A DNA stretch of 64,000 nucleotides. Origin: Chryseobacterium sp. Lineage in GTDB: Bacteria; Bacteroidota; Bacteroidia; Flavobacteriales; Weeksellaceae. This document shows, piece after piece, positions 50,642 to 58,908 of this stretch (position 1 is its first letter; the number at the start of each line of letters is the position of its first letter). Under the pieces are notes generated by a model that worked only from the letters and a program-made list of their open reading frames with translations, ran no database searches and was not told the origin of the DNA. The position numbers were made by a program, and so were the translations under genes. The stretch is from contig JAITMC010000026.1 of assembly GCA_031277615.1 (NCBI GenBank), positions 124,001 to 188,000 of the forward strand. Direction: 5' to 3'.

Positions 50642-50999
50642 AGAGCCTGTTTAAGTTTCTAAATTTAATTTTTGTAGAACATTCGGATCTTTATCTCAAT
50701 TATATTCTTGAGAATAAAGATGACGTTTTTTTACCACGCAAAGCTTTATGAATCATGCTGCTGATTTCAGGAGGCAAAAGAAGAAGTCAACTTTATTGAT
50801 CCATCTAAGCGTATGCATAAGTATACTGCTTCATCTGCGTTATCTGTAAAATCTGCGTGAAAAATATACATAAACATCCGTGAAATCCTTACAATCTGTG
50901 GGGAATTTTTTAATCCTAAGCTTAAGGTTCGACGAATTTAAAAGAAAAGGATTGATAATCATATATGCATTTTTTTCAAATAAAACTTAAACAGGCTCT
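50642..50999. mobile_element. 358-bp MITE-like element with perfect 17-bp terminal inverted repeats
   Basis: AGAGCCTGTTTAAGTTT at 50642-50658 returns as its exact reverse complement at 50983-50999. There is no ORF inside. The interior has CATCTGCGTT, AAATCTGCGTG and AATCTGTGG segments that look like a further degenerate repeat family. No clear target duplication is seen at the ends. The structure fits a non-autonomous transposon (MITE) or another dispersed repeat. Confidence 0.6.
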
Positions 51000-51074
51000 A
51001 ACTATAATATCAAACAAAAGCAGGAAAATATTCCTGATTTTTCCGTTTATGAAGTTTTCAATAAATTTATTTTA

Positions 51075-51104
51075 TTTGAATGAAGAAAATAATTAGTAAT
51101 TTTG
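51075..51104 (+). promoter_or_regulatory. Promoter of barrel gene 3
   Basis: TTTG (51075-51078), 18 bases, TAATTTTG (51097-51104): a full match, 27 bases before the ATG. Confidence 0.65.
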
Positions 51105-51131
51105 GGGCATCAATCGAAAACTATTTTAAAA

Positions 51132-51629
51132 ATGAAAAAACTATTGTTACTAGGTGCTTTTGCGCTTTTAGGTGGCGCAGCACAGGCACAGGAAGGTTTT
51201 AAACTGGGTGGTCACATCGGGATTCCTGTAAGTGATGCAAGTGATGCTTCTTCTTTTACATTAGGAGTAGATGCTGCTTATATGTGGAATATTACCAAAG
51301 GACTTGATCTTGGGGTTACCACAGGGTATTCTCATTTCTTCGGAAAGGATCACTTCGATGATTTCGGGTTTATTCCTGTAGCGGTTTCCGGAAAATATAA
51401 GTTCTCCGGAGCTCCTGTTTTCGTAGGATTAGACCTTGGATATGGGATTTCTGTGAAGGATGGAGTAGACGGAGGTTTCTATGCGCAGCCAAAGTTCGGA
51501 TACCAGATGGCTAAAGGAGAGTTGTATATCGGATATCAGACCATCAGCAACAGACGTGACTACGGATGGTACACTTCAAGCTGGAACGTAGGCGCTGTAA
51601 ATCTTGGCTACAACTTCTTCCTTAAATAG
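51132..51629 (+). CDS. Outer-membrane beta-barrel protein 3
   Basis: A 165-residue small barrel with signal peptide (about 1-19, ending AAQAQ). Gly/Tyr-rich strands follow, ending VNLGYNFFLK. The ATG at 51132 is chosen for the signal peptide. Its sequence differs from barrels 1, 2 and 5. The gene has its own promoter and terminator. Confidence 0.85.
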   Translation: MKKLLLLGAFALLGGAAQAQEGFKLGGHIGIPVSDASDASSFTLGVDAAYMWNITKGLDLGVTTGYSHFFGKDHFDDFGFIPVAVSGKYKFSGAPVFVGLDLGYGISVKDGVDGGFYAQPKFGYQMAKGELYIGYQTISNRRDYGWYTSSWNVGAVNLGYNFFLK

Positions 51630-51655
51630 GAAGATTGTTATAATCAAATAAACAG

Positions 51656-51681
51656 ACTCCGGCCTTATAGCCGGAGTTTTT
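51656..51681 (+). terminator. Terminator after barrel gene 3
   Basis: An 8-bp perfect stem (51656-51663 with 51670-51677), 6-base loop and T5 tract. Confidence 0.8.
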
Positions 51682-52045
51682 ATATGGAAACAGCAGGGTT
51701 TGTGAATGTTTAACAGGCGGAAATAGGGGAAGTAAAATAAGTGAGTTTTTTTTAAGGCAAAATTCCAAACATTTGTTTAAATTTTAACATTTAATGTCTT
51801 AAAAATTAACGGTTTAAGATCTTTAAAAATGTTAATTTTTTAAAATTTCACTGATTTTTGACAAAATACTGAATTTCAAAAAATAATTCATATTATCGTT
51901 CGATTGATAAATTTTGATTTTTTTATTCATAATGTTGTGAAAAACTCAAAAGCTTATTATAGGTATGTTTTAATTTTGAAAAACGAGAATTTTTAACAAT
52001 GATATTAATCACGTTAACAAATTTTAATATTAGAGGTGCCCACTG
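51682..52045. other. Long AT-rich region upstream of barrel gene 4
   Basis: About 360 very AT-rich bases with several TTTTGA- and TAAATTT-like stretches but no ORF. It may hold regulatory sites for the highly expressed barrel gene downstream. Nothing more specific is seen. Confidence 0.35.
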
Positions 52046-52053
52046 TAAATTTG
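52046..52053 (+). promoter_or_regulatory. -7 box for barrel gene 4
   Basis: TAAATTTG matches TAnnTTTG, 28 bases before the ATG. No clear -33 TTG. Confidence 0.5.
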
Positions 52054-52081
52054 CCCTCAGAAAGTATTAAAATTTTTTAAA

Positions 52082-52765
52082 ATGAAAAAAATATTATTAG
52101 CGGGTGCTGTTGCACTTTTCGGTTTATCAAACGCTCAGATTGCTAAAGGTACTGTATATTTATCTGGTCAGGTTGGGTTTTCTCAGGAAAATAACAACAA
52201 TACAGATAGAAAAGTATCTGAATTCAACATCGTTCCAACTGTTGGATATTTCGTAGATACTAACCTTGCTGTAGGTTTAGGTGTTGGTTACAAAAACGGA
52301 AAAACAACTTTTGAAAAAAGCGAGACTAACACATCTGGTACTACTGTAACTACTATTGATGCAAAAACTAAAGACATCAACAACGCTATCGTAGTTGAGC
52401 CTTTCGTAAGAAAATACTGGACTTTAAGCGATAAATTATATTTCTTCGGTCAGTTATCAGTTCCAATGGAATTCGGTAGCGGTAAAGATAAAACTGAAGG
52501 TACAACAACTGTTACTACTCCTGCAGGAACTACAACTTCAAGTGTTTCTACAAGCACTGACAAGCCAAAGTCTACTGCAGTTGGAGTTAGCATCAAGCCA
52601 GGTTTAGATTATTTCCTAAACAAAAACTGGACTATTGAAGCTACAATCGGTGAATTTGGTTACAACAACAAAAAATTCAAAGGTTCTAAGAGCGTAGATG
52701 ATTACAACTTCGGTATGAATCTATCTTCTGTAACAATCGGTGTAAAATATGTTTTCTCTAAATAA
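52082..52765 (+). CDS. Outer-membrane beta-barrel protein 4
   Basis: A 227-residue barrel with signal peptide (about 1-18, ending LSNAQ). A Thr/Ser-rich loop (about 135-165) looks like a surface-exposed region. The barrel closes with VTIGVKYVFSK. Codon use (GGT, GTA, AAC, TTC) suggests strong expression. The signal peptide start MKKILLAGA is shared with barrel 5. Confidence 0.87.
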   Translation: MKKILLAGAVALFGLSNAQIAKGTVYLSGQVGFSQENNNNTDRKVSEFNIVPTVGYFVDTNLAVGLGVGYKNGKTTFEKSETNTSGTTVTTIDAKTKDINNAIVVEPFVRKYWTLSDKLYFFGQLSVPMEFGSGKDKTEGTTTVTTPAGTTTSSVSTSTDKPKSTAVGVSIKPGLDYFLNKNWTIEATIGEFGYNNKKFKGSKSVDDYNFGMNLSSVTIGVKYVFSK

Positions 52766-52789
52766 TTAGTAAAACATTTTCAAAATAAG

Positions 52790-52822
52790 AAGCCCTGAAG
52801 ACTAATCTTCAGGGCTTTTTTT
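52790..52822 (+). terminator. Terminator after barrel gene 4
   Basis: A 10-bp perfect stem (52791-52800 with 52807-52816), 6-base loop, T8 tract. Confidence 0.88.
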
Positions 52823-52856
52823 TATCTTTAGGACTTAAAATTTAAAATTAATAATC

Positions 52857-53510
52857 ATGAAAAAAATCTTATTGGCAGGGGCACTTGCCATGTTTGTAGG
52901 AATGAATGCCCAGACCCGTTTTGGTGTAAAAGGCGGCTATGCCTTATCAAAATTAACGGCTAATGAAAATGACGTTGAATTCGGGGGCGTAAAAGCAGGC
53001 TTAAAATCTAAATCGGGCTTTTATATCGGGGCTTTGGTAGAGCATCAGTTCAATAATAAATGGGCCATTCAAGGAGAGCTGGAATATGCCGGTCTGGGTG
53101 GAAAAGCAGAAGTGGGAATCGGGAATATTACCGTAACGGAAAAGTTCAGAATGAGCAGAATCGTGATTCCGGTGTCTGCCAGATACTATGCCACTCCGGA
53201 GCTTGGGATTTATGCAGGCCCGTATGTAAGCATTAAGACAAGCACTAAGGTAAAAGTAGAACTGGAGGGGGCTGTAGGAAATCCTGCGTCCGTCAGCTCA
53301 GCGGAAGAATTTCTTGAAAAACAGTTCAATGACGGACTTAAGTCTGCTGATTTCGGGCTTTTCTTCGGTGCGGATTATAATGTATACAAAGGATTATTCC
53401 TGGATGCACGATACAGTTTCGGACTTTCCAATATGATCAAGGATCCAGTGAATGACGAAAAAATGAAAATGAGCTTCTTCCAGATCGGAGTGGGGTATAA
53501 GTTTAAATAA
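52857..53510 (+). CDS. Outer-membrane beta-barrel protein 5
   Basis: A 217-residue porin-family barrel with signal peptide (about 1-18, ending GMNAQ). RFGVKGGYALSKL, LVEHQFNNKWAIQGELEY and the closing FFQIGVGYKFK match barrel 2 closely. Last of the tandem set; an unknown cytosolic protein gene follows 43 bases later. Confidence 0.87.
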   Translation: MKKILLAGALAMFVGMNAQTRFGVKGGYALSKLTANENDVEFGGVKAGLKSKSGFYIGALVEHQFNNKWAIQGELEYAGLGGKAEVGIGNITVTEKFRMSRIVIPVSARYYATPELGIYAGPYVSIKTSTKVKVELEGAVGNPASVSSAEEFLEKQFNDGLKSADFGLFFGADYNVYKGLFLDARYSFGLSNMIKDPVNDEKMKMSFFQIGVGYKFK

Positions 53511-53553
53511 AGATCTTTTTATAGATGATTTGCCGGATGTTTCAATCTTCATC

Positions 53554-54012
53554 ATGGAAAATTACAGAAAAATGGAACTTAATGAATTGTACAATCAGTT
53601 AATAGCGGAAGGCTGTCTGCAGTTTTGTATTGAAGGGATCGGCGAACAATGCTATGATGATATTGAACGGCTGGAAATGAAGGCCGGGCAATGGTCCGTC
53701 AGCTATTATGAGCGCGGTCAGGTTCGGGAAACCCTGTTTTCAAGTCTGGATAAGCAGGAGGCAATCCGTTTTTATTATGACCATATAATGAAGATCAGGC
53801 ATTGGCATCTGGTGGTTTCTACGCGTTCGCCTGATCTGTTTAATGGGTATAAGGAACTTCTGGAAAGTTTAAACATCAGAACAGTGCAGAATGATATCAA
53901 GGAAGAGCATGACTATAAATACAGGTTATTTGTGACTAATAAAGATATCTTTAAAGCGAAGGAATTGTTTGATGAAATTCCTTATTTTGATGAAGATCCA
54001 GCAAGATTATAA
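53554..54012 (+). CDS. Hypothetical protein
   Basis: A 152-residue soluble acidic protein; I recognise no family. It has aromatic-rich alpha/beta character (EGCLQFCIEGIGEQCYDD, HWHLVVSTRS). The ATG at 53554 is preferred over an upstream TTG; a second ATG lies six codons further in. It converges on ffh across a shared terminator. The role is unknown. Confidence 0.55.
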   Translation: MENYRKMELNELYNQLIAEGCLQFCIEGIGEQCYDDIERLEMKAGQWSVSYYERGQVRETLFSSLDKQEAIRFYYDHIMKIRHWHLVVSTRSPDLFNGYKELLESLNIRTVQNDIKEEHDYKYRLFVTNKDIFKAKELFDEIPYFDEDPARL

Positions 54013-54013
54013 A

Positions 54014-54043
54014 AAAATCCGGTTCACATCTGAACCGGATTTT
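54014..54043 (+). terminator. Bidirectional terminator between the unknown gene and ffh
   Basis: A 13-bp perfect stem (54014-54026 with 54031-54043) with A and T runs on the two sides; works for both convergent genes. Confidence 0.85.
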
Positions 54044-54066
54044 GTATTTTAAATGAAGTGTACAGC

Positions 54067-55428
54067 CTATTTACCGAACATTCCGCCCATTCCGGGCATA
54101 TTCGGCATTTTGCTCATCATCTGCATCATCTGTTTACCCTGAGGGCCCTGCATCATCTTCATCATTTTACCCATCTGATCGAATTGCTTCATCAGCTGGT
54201 TCACATCTTCGATTTTTCTTCCGGCACCTCTGGCAATTCTGTTCTTTCTCTGGGTATTGATGATAGAAGGTCTTCTTCTTTCTTCAGGAGTCATAGAGTA
54301 GATGATCGCCTCGATGTGTTTGAAAGCATCGTCGCTGATCTCCACATCTTTGATCGCTTTACCAACACCCGGGATCATTCCCATAAGGTCTTTCATATTA
54401 CCCATCTTCTTGATCTGGTTGATCTGCTTCAGGAAATCATCGAAACCAAATTCATTTTTCGCGATCTTTTTGTGAAGTTTCTTAGCTTCCTCCTCATCAA
54501 ACTGTTCCTGAGCTCTTTCCACTAAGGAAACAACGTCTCCCATTCCCAGAATTCTGTCTGCCATTCTTTCTGGGTAGAAAAGATCAAGAGCTTCCATTTT
54601 TTCTCCGGTAGAGATAAACTTGATCGGTTTTTCAACCACAGAACGGATCGTTAATGCAGCACCCCCTCTCGTATCACCGTCTAATTTCGTAAGAACAACT
54701 CCGTCAAAGTTCAGGGCATCATTGAATGCTTTGGCAGTATTCACCGCATCCTGACCCGTCATCGAGTCAACAACAAAAAGCGTTTCATTCGGTTTGATGA
54801 AGTAATGGACGGATTTGATCTCGTTCATCATCTGCTCATCAATGGCTAAACGTCCTGCTGTATCCACAATAACCACATCATGGCCGTTTGATTTCGCGAA
54901 ATTGATGGCGTTTTCTGCAATGGTAGAAGGATTGGTGGCGCCTTCTTCAGTATAAACCGGTACATCAATCTGGCCTCCCAACACTTTAAGCTGGTCGATT
55001 GCCGCAGGACGGTAAACGTCACAGGCTACCAATAACGGTTTTTTATTTCTTTTTGTTTTTAAATAATTGGCAAGTTTTCCGGAGAAAGTCGTCTTACCTG
55101 AACCCTGAAGACCTGCAATAAGGATTACAGAAGGTTTTCCTGAAAGGTTGATCCCCTCCTGAGAACCTCCCATAAGATCTACCAGTTCGTCATGAACGAT
55201 TTTCGTCATCAGCTGTCCCGGAGTAAGGGAAGTCAGAACGTTTTGTCCTAATGCCTTATCCTGAACTCTTTTGGTAAGATCCTTGGCTACTTTATAGTTA
55301 ACGTCGGCATCCACCAGCGCTCTTCGGATCTCCTTTACGGTTTCCGCTACGTTGATTTCAGTAATTTTTCCTCTTCCGGAAATATTATGTAATGCCTTGT
55401 CTAATTTATCCTGTAAACTATTAAACAT
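54067..55428 (-). CDS. ffh: Signal recognition particle protein Ffh
   Basis: A 453-residue GTPase with the N domain (MFNSLQDKLDKALHNISGRG), the G domain with P-loop GLQGSGKTT (106-114) and DTAGR, and the Met-rich M domain with the C-terminal MMKMMQ and KQMMQMMSKMPNMPGM stretch that binds signal peptides and 4.5S RNA. It targets nascent membrane proteins to FtsY. Confidence 0.97.
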   Translation of the reverse strand: MFNSLQDKLDKALHNISGRGKITEINVAETVKEIRRALVDADVNYKVAKDLTKRVQDKALGQNVLTSLTPGQLMTKIVHDELVDLMGGSQEGINLSGKPSVILIAGLQGSGKTTFSGKLANYLKTKRNKKPLLVACDVYRPAAIDQLKVLGGQIDVPVYTEEGATNPSTIAENAINFAKSNGHDVVIVDTAGRLAIDEQMMNEIKSVHYFIKPNETLFVVDSMTGQDAVNTAKAFNDALNFDGVVLTKLDGDTRGGAALTIRSVVEKPIKFISTGEKMEALDLFYPERMADRILGMGDVVSLVERAQEQFDEEEAKKLHKKIAKNEFGFDDFLKQINQIKKMGNMKDLMGMIPGVGKAIKDVEISDDAFKHIEAIIYSMTPEERRRPSIINTQRKNRIARGAGRKIEDVNQLMKQFDQMGKMMKMMQGPQGKQMMQMMSKMPNMPGMGGMFGK

Positions 55429-55970
55429 ATTTATTGTAAATTATAGGTTTGCAAAAATAAGGAATTTTTGAGAAATGAGGGTATAATCAGCTTAATATTA
55501 TATGGATTTTGAATAGGGTATGGAAGATGGAGGCTGGAAGAGGGAAGTTATAGAGGTTATTAAATATAATTGTTTGTCTTTTTTAAGACGGTTTTTTACA
55601 GGTCGTGTAAAATTTTATCGGAGATAAATGTTATGTCTGTTATACAGCTTATAAAATAATTCTTGTGCCCTTGTTACGATTCTATTGAACACCGAATAAA
55701 AAACTAATTTATCCGCATCAACAGAGAGATCTTAAAAAGACCAACAAGCATCTCTTCTAAAATCTTTTATGTAGTCTGTAGAATTTATTCAATAGAGGTG
55801 GACTTTAGTCCTCCTAAATAATAAAAAGCAATCCATTGGCTTTAGCCAAAACCTATACTGCCAATCCATAATAAAGCTGATGAAAAAAAAATAGCGCCTT
55901 CAGTCTCCAGCAAAATTTACAGAGAAAGTAACTTCCATCTTTTCTCTTCCAACCCCATCCTTATTATTTC
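55429..55970. repeat. Intergenic region with inverted purine-rich edges and mini-palindromes
   Basis: About 540 bases without an ORF. A TGGAAGATGG / GGAAGAGGGAAGTTA tract at 55521-55550 is mirrored as TAACTTCCATCTTTTCTCTT at about 55929-55948. Inside are two small perfect hairpins with the same TT loop: GGACT-TT-AGTCC (55800-55811) and TTGGCT-TT-AGCCAA (55836-55849). It is probably a composite of dispersed intergenic repeats. Confidence 0.55.
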
Positions 55971-56000
55971 TTTGCTCTTCAAAAATATAGTTTATTTTTG
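55971..56000 (+). promoter_or_regulatory. Promoter of the small membrane protein before atpB, near-leaderless
   Basis: TTTG (55971-55974), 18 bases, TATTTTTG (55993-56000): a full match, with the ATG at 56005 only four bases on. Confidence 0.6.
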
Positions 56001-56004
56001 CAGC

Positions 56005-56274
56005 ATGAATTTTTTAGATGTTTTTATTATTATCGTATTGGCAGCAGTTCTCAACATCGCTGTATATGTAATATTTAAAAAGTATTTTTACGGCAGGGAA
56101 GATGCGGGCCTGAAATTTCTTACCATAAATATTCCTAAAGATGTGATTTGGCTGCTGATTTCTTTGCTGATTATAGATAAAACAAACGAAAATTTTCTGT
56201 TTTTGCTTGGATGCTTTGTGGTAGCGTCATTCCTTATATATATGCCTATAATAAAACTCATTAATAAATCCTGA
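56005..56274 (+). CDS. Small membrane protein upstream of atpB
   Basis: An 89-residue protein with three hydrophobic segments (about 5-24, 42-56 and 62-83). The ATG at 56005 matches the promoter; the longer frame lacks support. Its place before atpB resembles AtpI/AtpZ-like or other small accessory genes of ATP synthase operons, but I cannot assign it by motif. It has a separate promoter, and atpB has its own. Confidence 0.6.
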   Translation: MNFLDVFIIIVLAAVLNIAVYVIFKKYFYGREDAGLKFLTINIPKDVIWLLISLLIIDKTNENFLFLLGCFVVASFLIYMPIIKLINKS

Positions 56275-56305
56275 TTTTTTTGATGATAAAAATCAATTTT
56301 TAGTA

Positions 56306-56336
56306 TTGGTAAAGTTTAATAAAATCGATATATTTG
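56306..56336 (+). promoter_or_regulatory. Promoter of the atpBEFHAG operon
   Basis: TTG (56306-56308), 20 bases, TATATTTG (56329-56336): a full match, 20 bases before the atpB ATG. Confidence 0.7.
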
Positions 56337-56356
56337 CACACGATTAAAAAAGAGAT

Positions 56357-57481
56357 ATGAACAGAAAAATTTCTTCATTATTTTTCGCATTTTTGTTTGT
56401 GTTTATTAGTGGTTTAGCCACTGCGCAGCACGAAACTGAAGGGGAAAAAGTAGCTGAAAAAGTAGAGCATAAAGAAGATACCAAGGACTTCAATGCGTCT
56501 AAAGTGATCATGGAACACATCGGTGATTCTAATGAATGGCATTTATGGACTACAAAAGATGATAGTGGCGAAGAGCATCATGTTTCAATCCCATTGCCGG
56601 TGATCATTAAGGATAATGAGGGGTGGCATACTTTTCTTTCAAGCAGCATTGCTCACGGTCATGAACATGACGGATATACTTTAGAGCACGGACAGGTAGT
56701 TTCTACTAAAGGTGTTCAGAAAGCAATGTTATTCTCTATCATCAGTGGAAAGCAAAAATCAAACGAAGTGTTTTTTGACCTGTCTGTTACAAAAAATGCA
56801 GCATCAATGTTCTTGTCTGTTATTTTTATGGCAGTAGTGTTCATCGGAATGGCAAGAAACTATAAAAAATCTCAGCTTCCGAAAGGAATTGGTAAGCTAA
56901 TGGAGCCTGTAATCGTGTTCATCAGAGATGAAGTGGCTATTCCAAATATCGGATCGGTAAAATATAAGAGATATATGCCTTACTTATTAACGGCGTTCTT
57001 CTTTATCTGGTTCAATAACCTTTTCGGATTGATTCCTTTCTTTCCTTTCGGGGCGAACCTTACCGGTAATATTGCAATCACTGCTGTTTTAGCCATCATT
57101 ACTTTATTAATTACATTATTCAGTGCTAATAAAGATTACTGGAAGCACATCTTTATGCCGCCGGTGCCGTTATTGCTATACCCGATCATGGTGCCAATCG
57201 AGATCATCGGTATCTTCACAAAGCCGTTTGCATTAATGATGCGACTTTTCGCTAACATTACAGCGGGACACATTATGATTCTTGCGATCATATCATTGAT
57301 CTTCATCTTCAAGTCTCCGCTATTAGGATTTGCCTCTGTGCCATTAGCACTATTCGTTTCCGTACTGGAATTATTGGTAGCTGCACTTCAGGCTTATATC
57401 TTTACAGTATTGTCTGCCTTATTTATCGGTATCGCAGTAGCAGAGCACGAGCATGATCACCACGAAGAGCACGCTCACTAA
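56357..57481 (+). CDS. atpB: F-type ATP synthase subunit a
   Basis: A 374-residue membrane protein. It has a cleavable-looking N-terminal signal (about 1-23) and a His/Glu/Lys-rich periplasmic domain before the a-subunit core. The core carries FNNLFGLIPFFPFG and the key Arg in ALMMRLFANITAGH. The C-terminus is a His/Glu-rich tail (AEHEHDHHEEHAH). It is much longer than the usual 230-280 residues because of the N-terminal domain, a form found in Bacteroidota. It forms the proton half-channels with the c ring. Confidence 0.95.
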   Translation: MNRKISSLFFAFLFVFISGLATAQHETEGEKVAEKVEHKEDTKDFNASKVIMEHIGDSNEWHLWTTKDDSGEEHHVSIPLPVIIKDNEGWHTFLSSSIAHGHEHDGYTLEHGQVVSTKGVQKAMLFSIISGKQKSNEVFFDLSVTKNAASMFLSVIFMAVVFIGMARNYKKSQLPKGIGKLMEPVIVFIRDEVAIPNIGSVKYKRYMPYLLTAFFFIWFNNLFGLIPFFPFGANLTGNIAITAVLAIITLLITLFSANKDYWKHIFMPPVPLLLYPIMVPIEIIGIFTKPFALMMRLFANITAGHIMILAIISLIFIFKSPLLGFASVPLALFVSVLELLVAALQAYIFTVLSALFIGIAVAEHEHDHHEEHAH

Positions 57482-57533
57482 TTAAAAAGAAAGAATTTAA
57501 AAATAATTTTTTAACTAATATAATTTATTTATT

Positions 57534-57752
57534 ATGGATTTATCAACTGGAGTAGGATTAGTTTACGTAGGTATCGGTTTAGCAGTACTAGGAGTAGGTC
57601 TTGGTATCGGTAAAATCGGAGGTCACGCAATGGACGCTATCGCTAGACAGCCAGAGCAGGCTGGTAAGATTCAGGGAGCAATGCTTATCGCTGCTGGTCT
57701 TATTGAAGGTGCTGGTCTTATCGCGATCATCTTTGGTGCTTTCATCAAGTAA
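57534..57752 (+). CDS. atpE: F-type ATP synthase subunit c
   Basis: A 72-residue hairpin with two helices and the polar loop ARQPEQ. The essential carboxylate is Glu in AAGLIEGAG (about residue 57). The residues that mark sodium-binding c subunits (Gln in helix 1, Ser/Thr after the Glu) are absent, so it is likely proton-driven. A terminator-like hairpin follows. Confidence 0.97.
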   Translation: MDLSTGVGLVYVGIGLAVLGVGLGIGKIGGHAMDAIARQPEQAGKIQGAMLIAAGLIEGAGLIAIIFGAFIK

Positions 57753-57769
57753 TCTATCCTCAAAAAAAC

Positions 57770-57810
57770 ATTCTTAGCAGTCATGCGGTTGGCAGCTGCT
57801 AAGAATTTTT
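57770..57810 (+). terminator. Terminator-like hairpin between atpE and atpF
   Basis: An 11-bp perfect stem (57770-57780 with 57796-57806), a 15-base loop and T5, inside the operon. It probably works as a partial terminator or RNA-end protector that raises c-subunit mRNA over the distal genes. Confidence 0.6.
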
Positions 57811-57855
57811 AAAAACGATCCATAAATAACATTTTAAAAAAAAGAATTTACAGAT

Positions 57856-58350
57856 ATGGGAATTATTGAACCTGGAATTGGACTTTTGTTTTGGATGACG
57901 CTTACCTTTGTTATCCTGTTATTTCTTCTAGCAAAATTCGCTTGGAAACCAATCGTAAATGCTGTTAACGACAGAGAAACTTCTATCGTTGATGCATTGA
58001 ACCAAGCTAAACTGGCTAAAAAAGAAATGGAAGAACTGAAGGCTGATAACGAAAGAATTATTCGTGAAGCTAAAATCGAAAGAGATGCTATCCTTAAAGA
58101 AGCCAGAGAAATCAAAGACAGAATCGTTGGAGAAGCTAAAGATGCTGCTAAAACTGAAGGAGACAAAATGATCGAAGCGGCTAAGCAGACAATCCAAGCT
58201 GAGAAAAATGCTGCTATGGCAGACATCAAAACTCAGATCGGTACTTTATCTGTAAACATCGCTGAGTCTATCCTAAAGCAAAAGCTTGATAACAACGAAG
58301 CTCAGGACGAACTAGTTCAAAATTATTTAAACAAATCTAACCTTAACTAA
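57856..58350 (+). CDS. atpF: F-type ATP synthase subunit b
   Basis: A 164-residue peripheral-stalk protein with one N-terminal membrane helix (about 8-27, LLFWMTLTFVILLFLLAKFAW) and a long charged coiled coil rich in Glu, Lys and Ala. It dimerises and tethers F1 through delta. Followed two bases later by atpH. Confidence 0.95.
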   Translation: MGIIEPGIGLLFWMTLTFVILLFLLAKFAWKPIVNAVNDRETSIVDALNQAKLAKKEMEELKADNERIIREAKIERDAILKEAREIKDRIVGEAKDAAKTEGDKMIEAAKQTIQAEKNAAMADIKTQIGTLSVNIAESILKQKLDNNEAQDELVQNYLNKSNLN

Positions 58351-58352
58351 GA

Positions 58353-58892
58353 ATGCTTACATCTAAAGTAGCGAAAAGATACGCACAGGGTCTCCTTGAT
58401 TTCACAAACGAATCAGGACAGACAGCTGCCGTATTTTCTGAAATGAAAGAGGTTGTGAAGATCATGGCAGAATCGAAAGATTTAAACAAGTTCTTCCTTA
58501 CCCCTTACATTGATGCAAAAAAGAAAATAGAGGTAGCAGACCAGATATTCAAAGGTTTATCAGTTTCTTCACAAAACCTGATCAGATTAGTGATCAAACA
58601 CGGACGTGAAAGCCAGCTGAAAAATATTGCTCAGGAATTCATCAACAAAGTTGAAGACATCAACGGAGTACAGAGAGTAACCCTTACCACGGCAACACAG
58701 ATTTCAAAAGAAAACATCGATCAGATCATGAGATCTTCCAACCTTGTAAAAGAAGGTTCAAACTTTGATCTGAACTTACAGGTGAAGCCTGAAATTTTAG
58801 GCGGGTATATCCTGAGAGTGGGTGACCAGCAGGTGGATGCATCTGTAAAGACCAAATTGAACCAAGTTAAAAAAGATTTCCAATTAAATTAA
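58353..58892 (+). CDS. atpH: F-type ATP synthase subunit delta
   Basis: A 179-residue protein with the OSCP/delta fold: [13 protein letters not shown] at the start and [17 protein letters not shown] near the end. It links the peripheral stalk to the F1 head. Two bases from atpF and 16 from atpA. Confidence 0.95.
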   Translation: MLTSKVAKRYAQGLLDFTNESGQTAAVFSEMKEVVKIMAESKDLNKFFLTPYIDAKKKIEVADQIFKGLSVSSQNLIRLVIKHGRESQLKNIAQEFINKVEDINGVQRVTLTTATQISKENIDQIMRSSNLVKEGSNFDLNLQVKPEILGGYILRVGDQQVDASVKTKLNQVKKDFQLN

Positions 58893-58908
58893 GAAAAACA
58901 ACCATACA

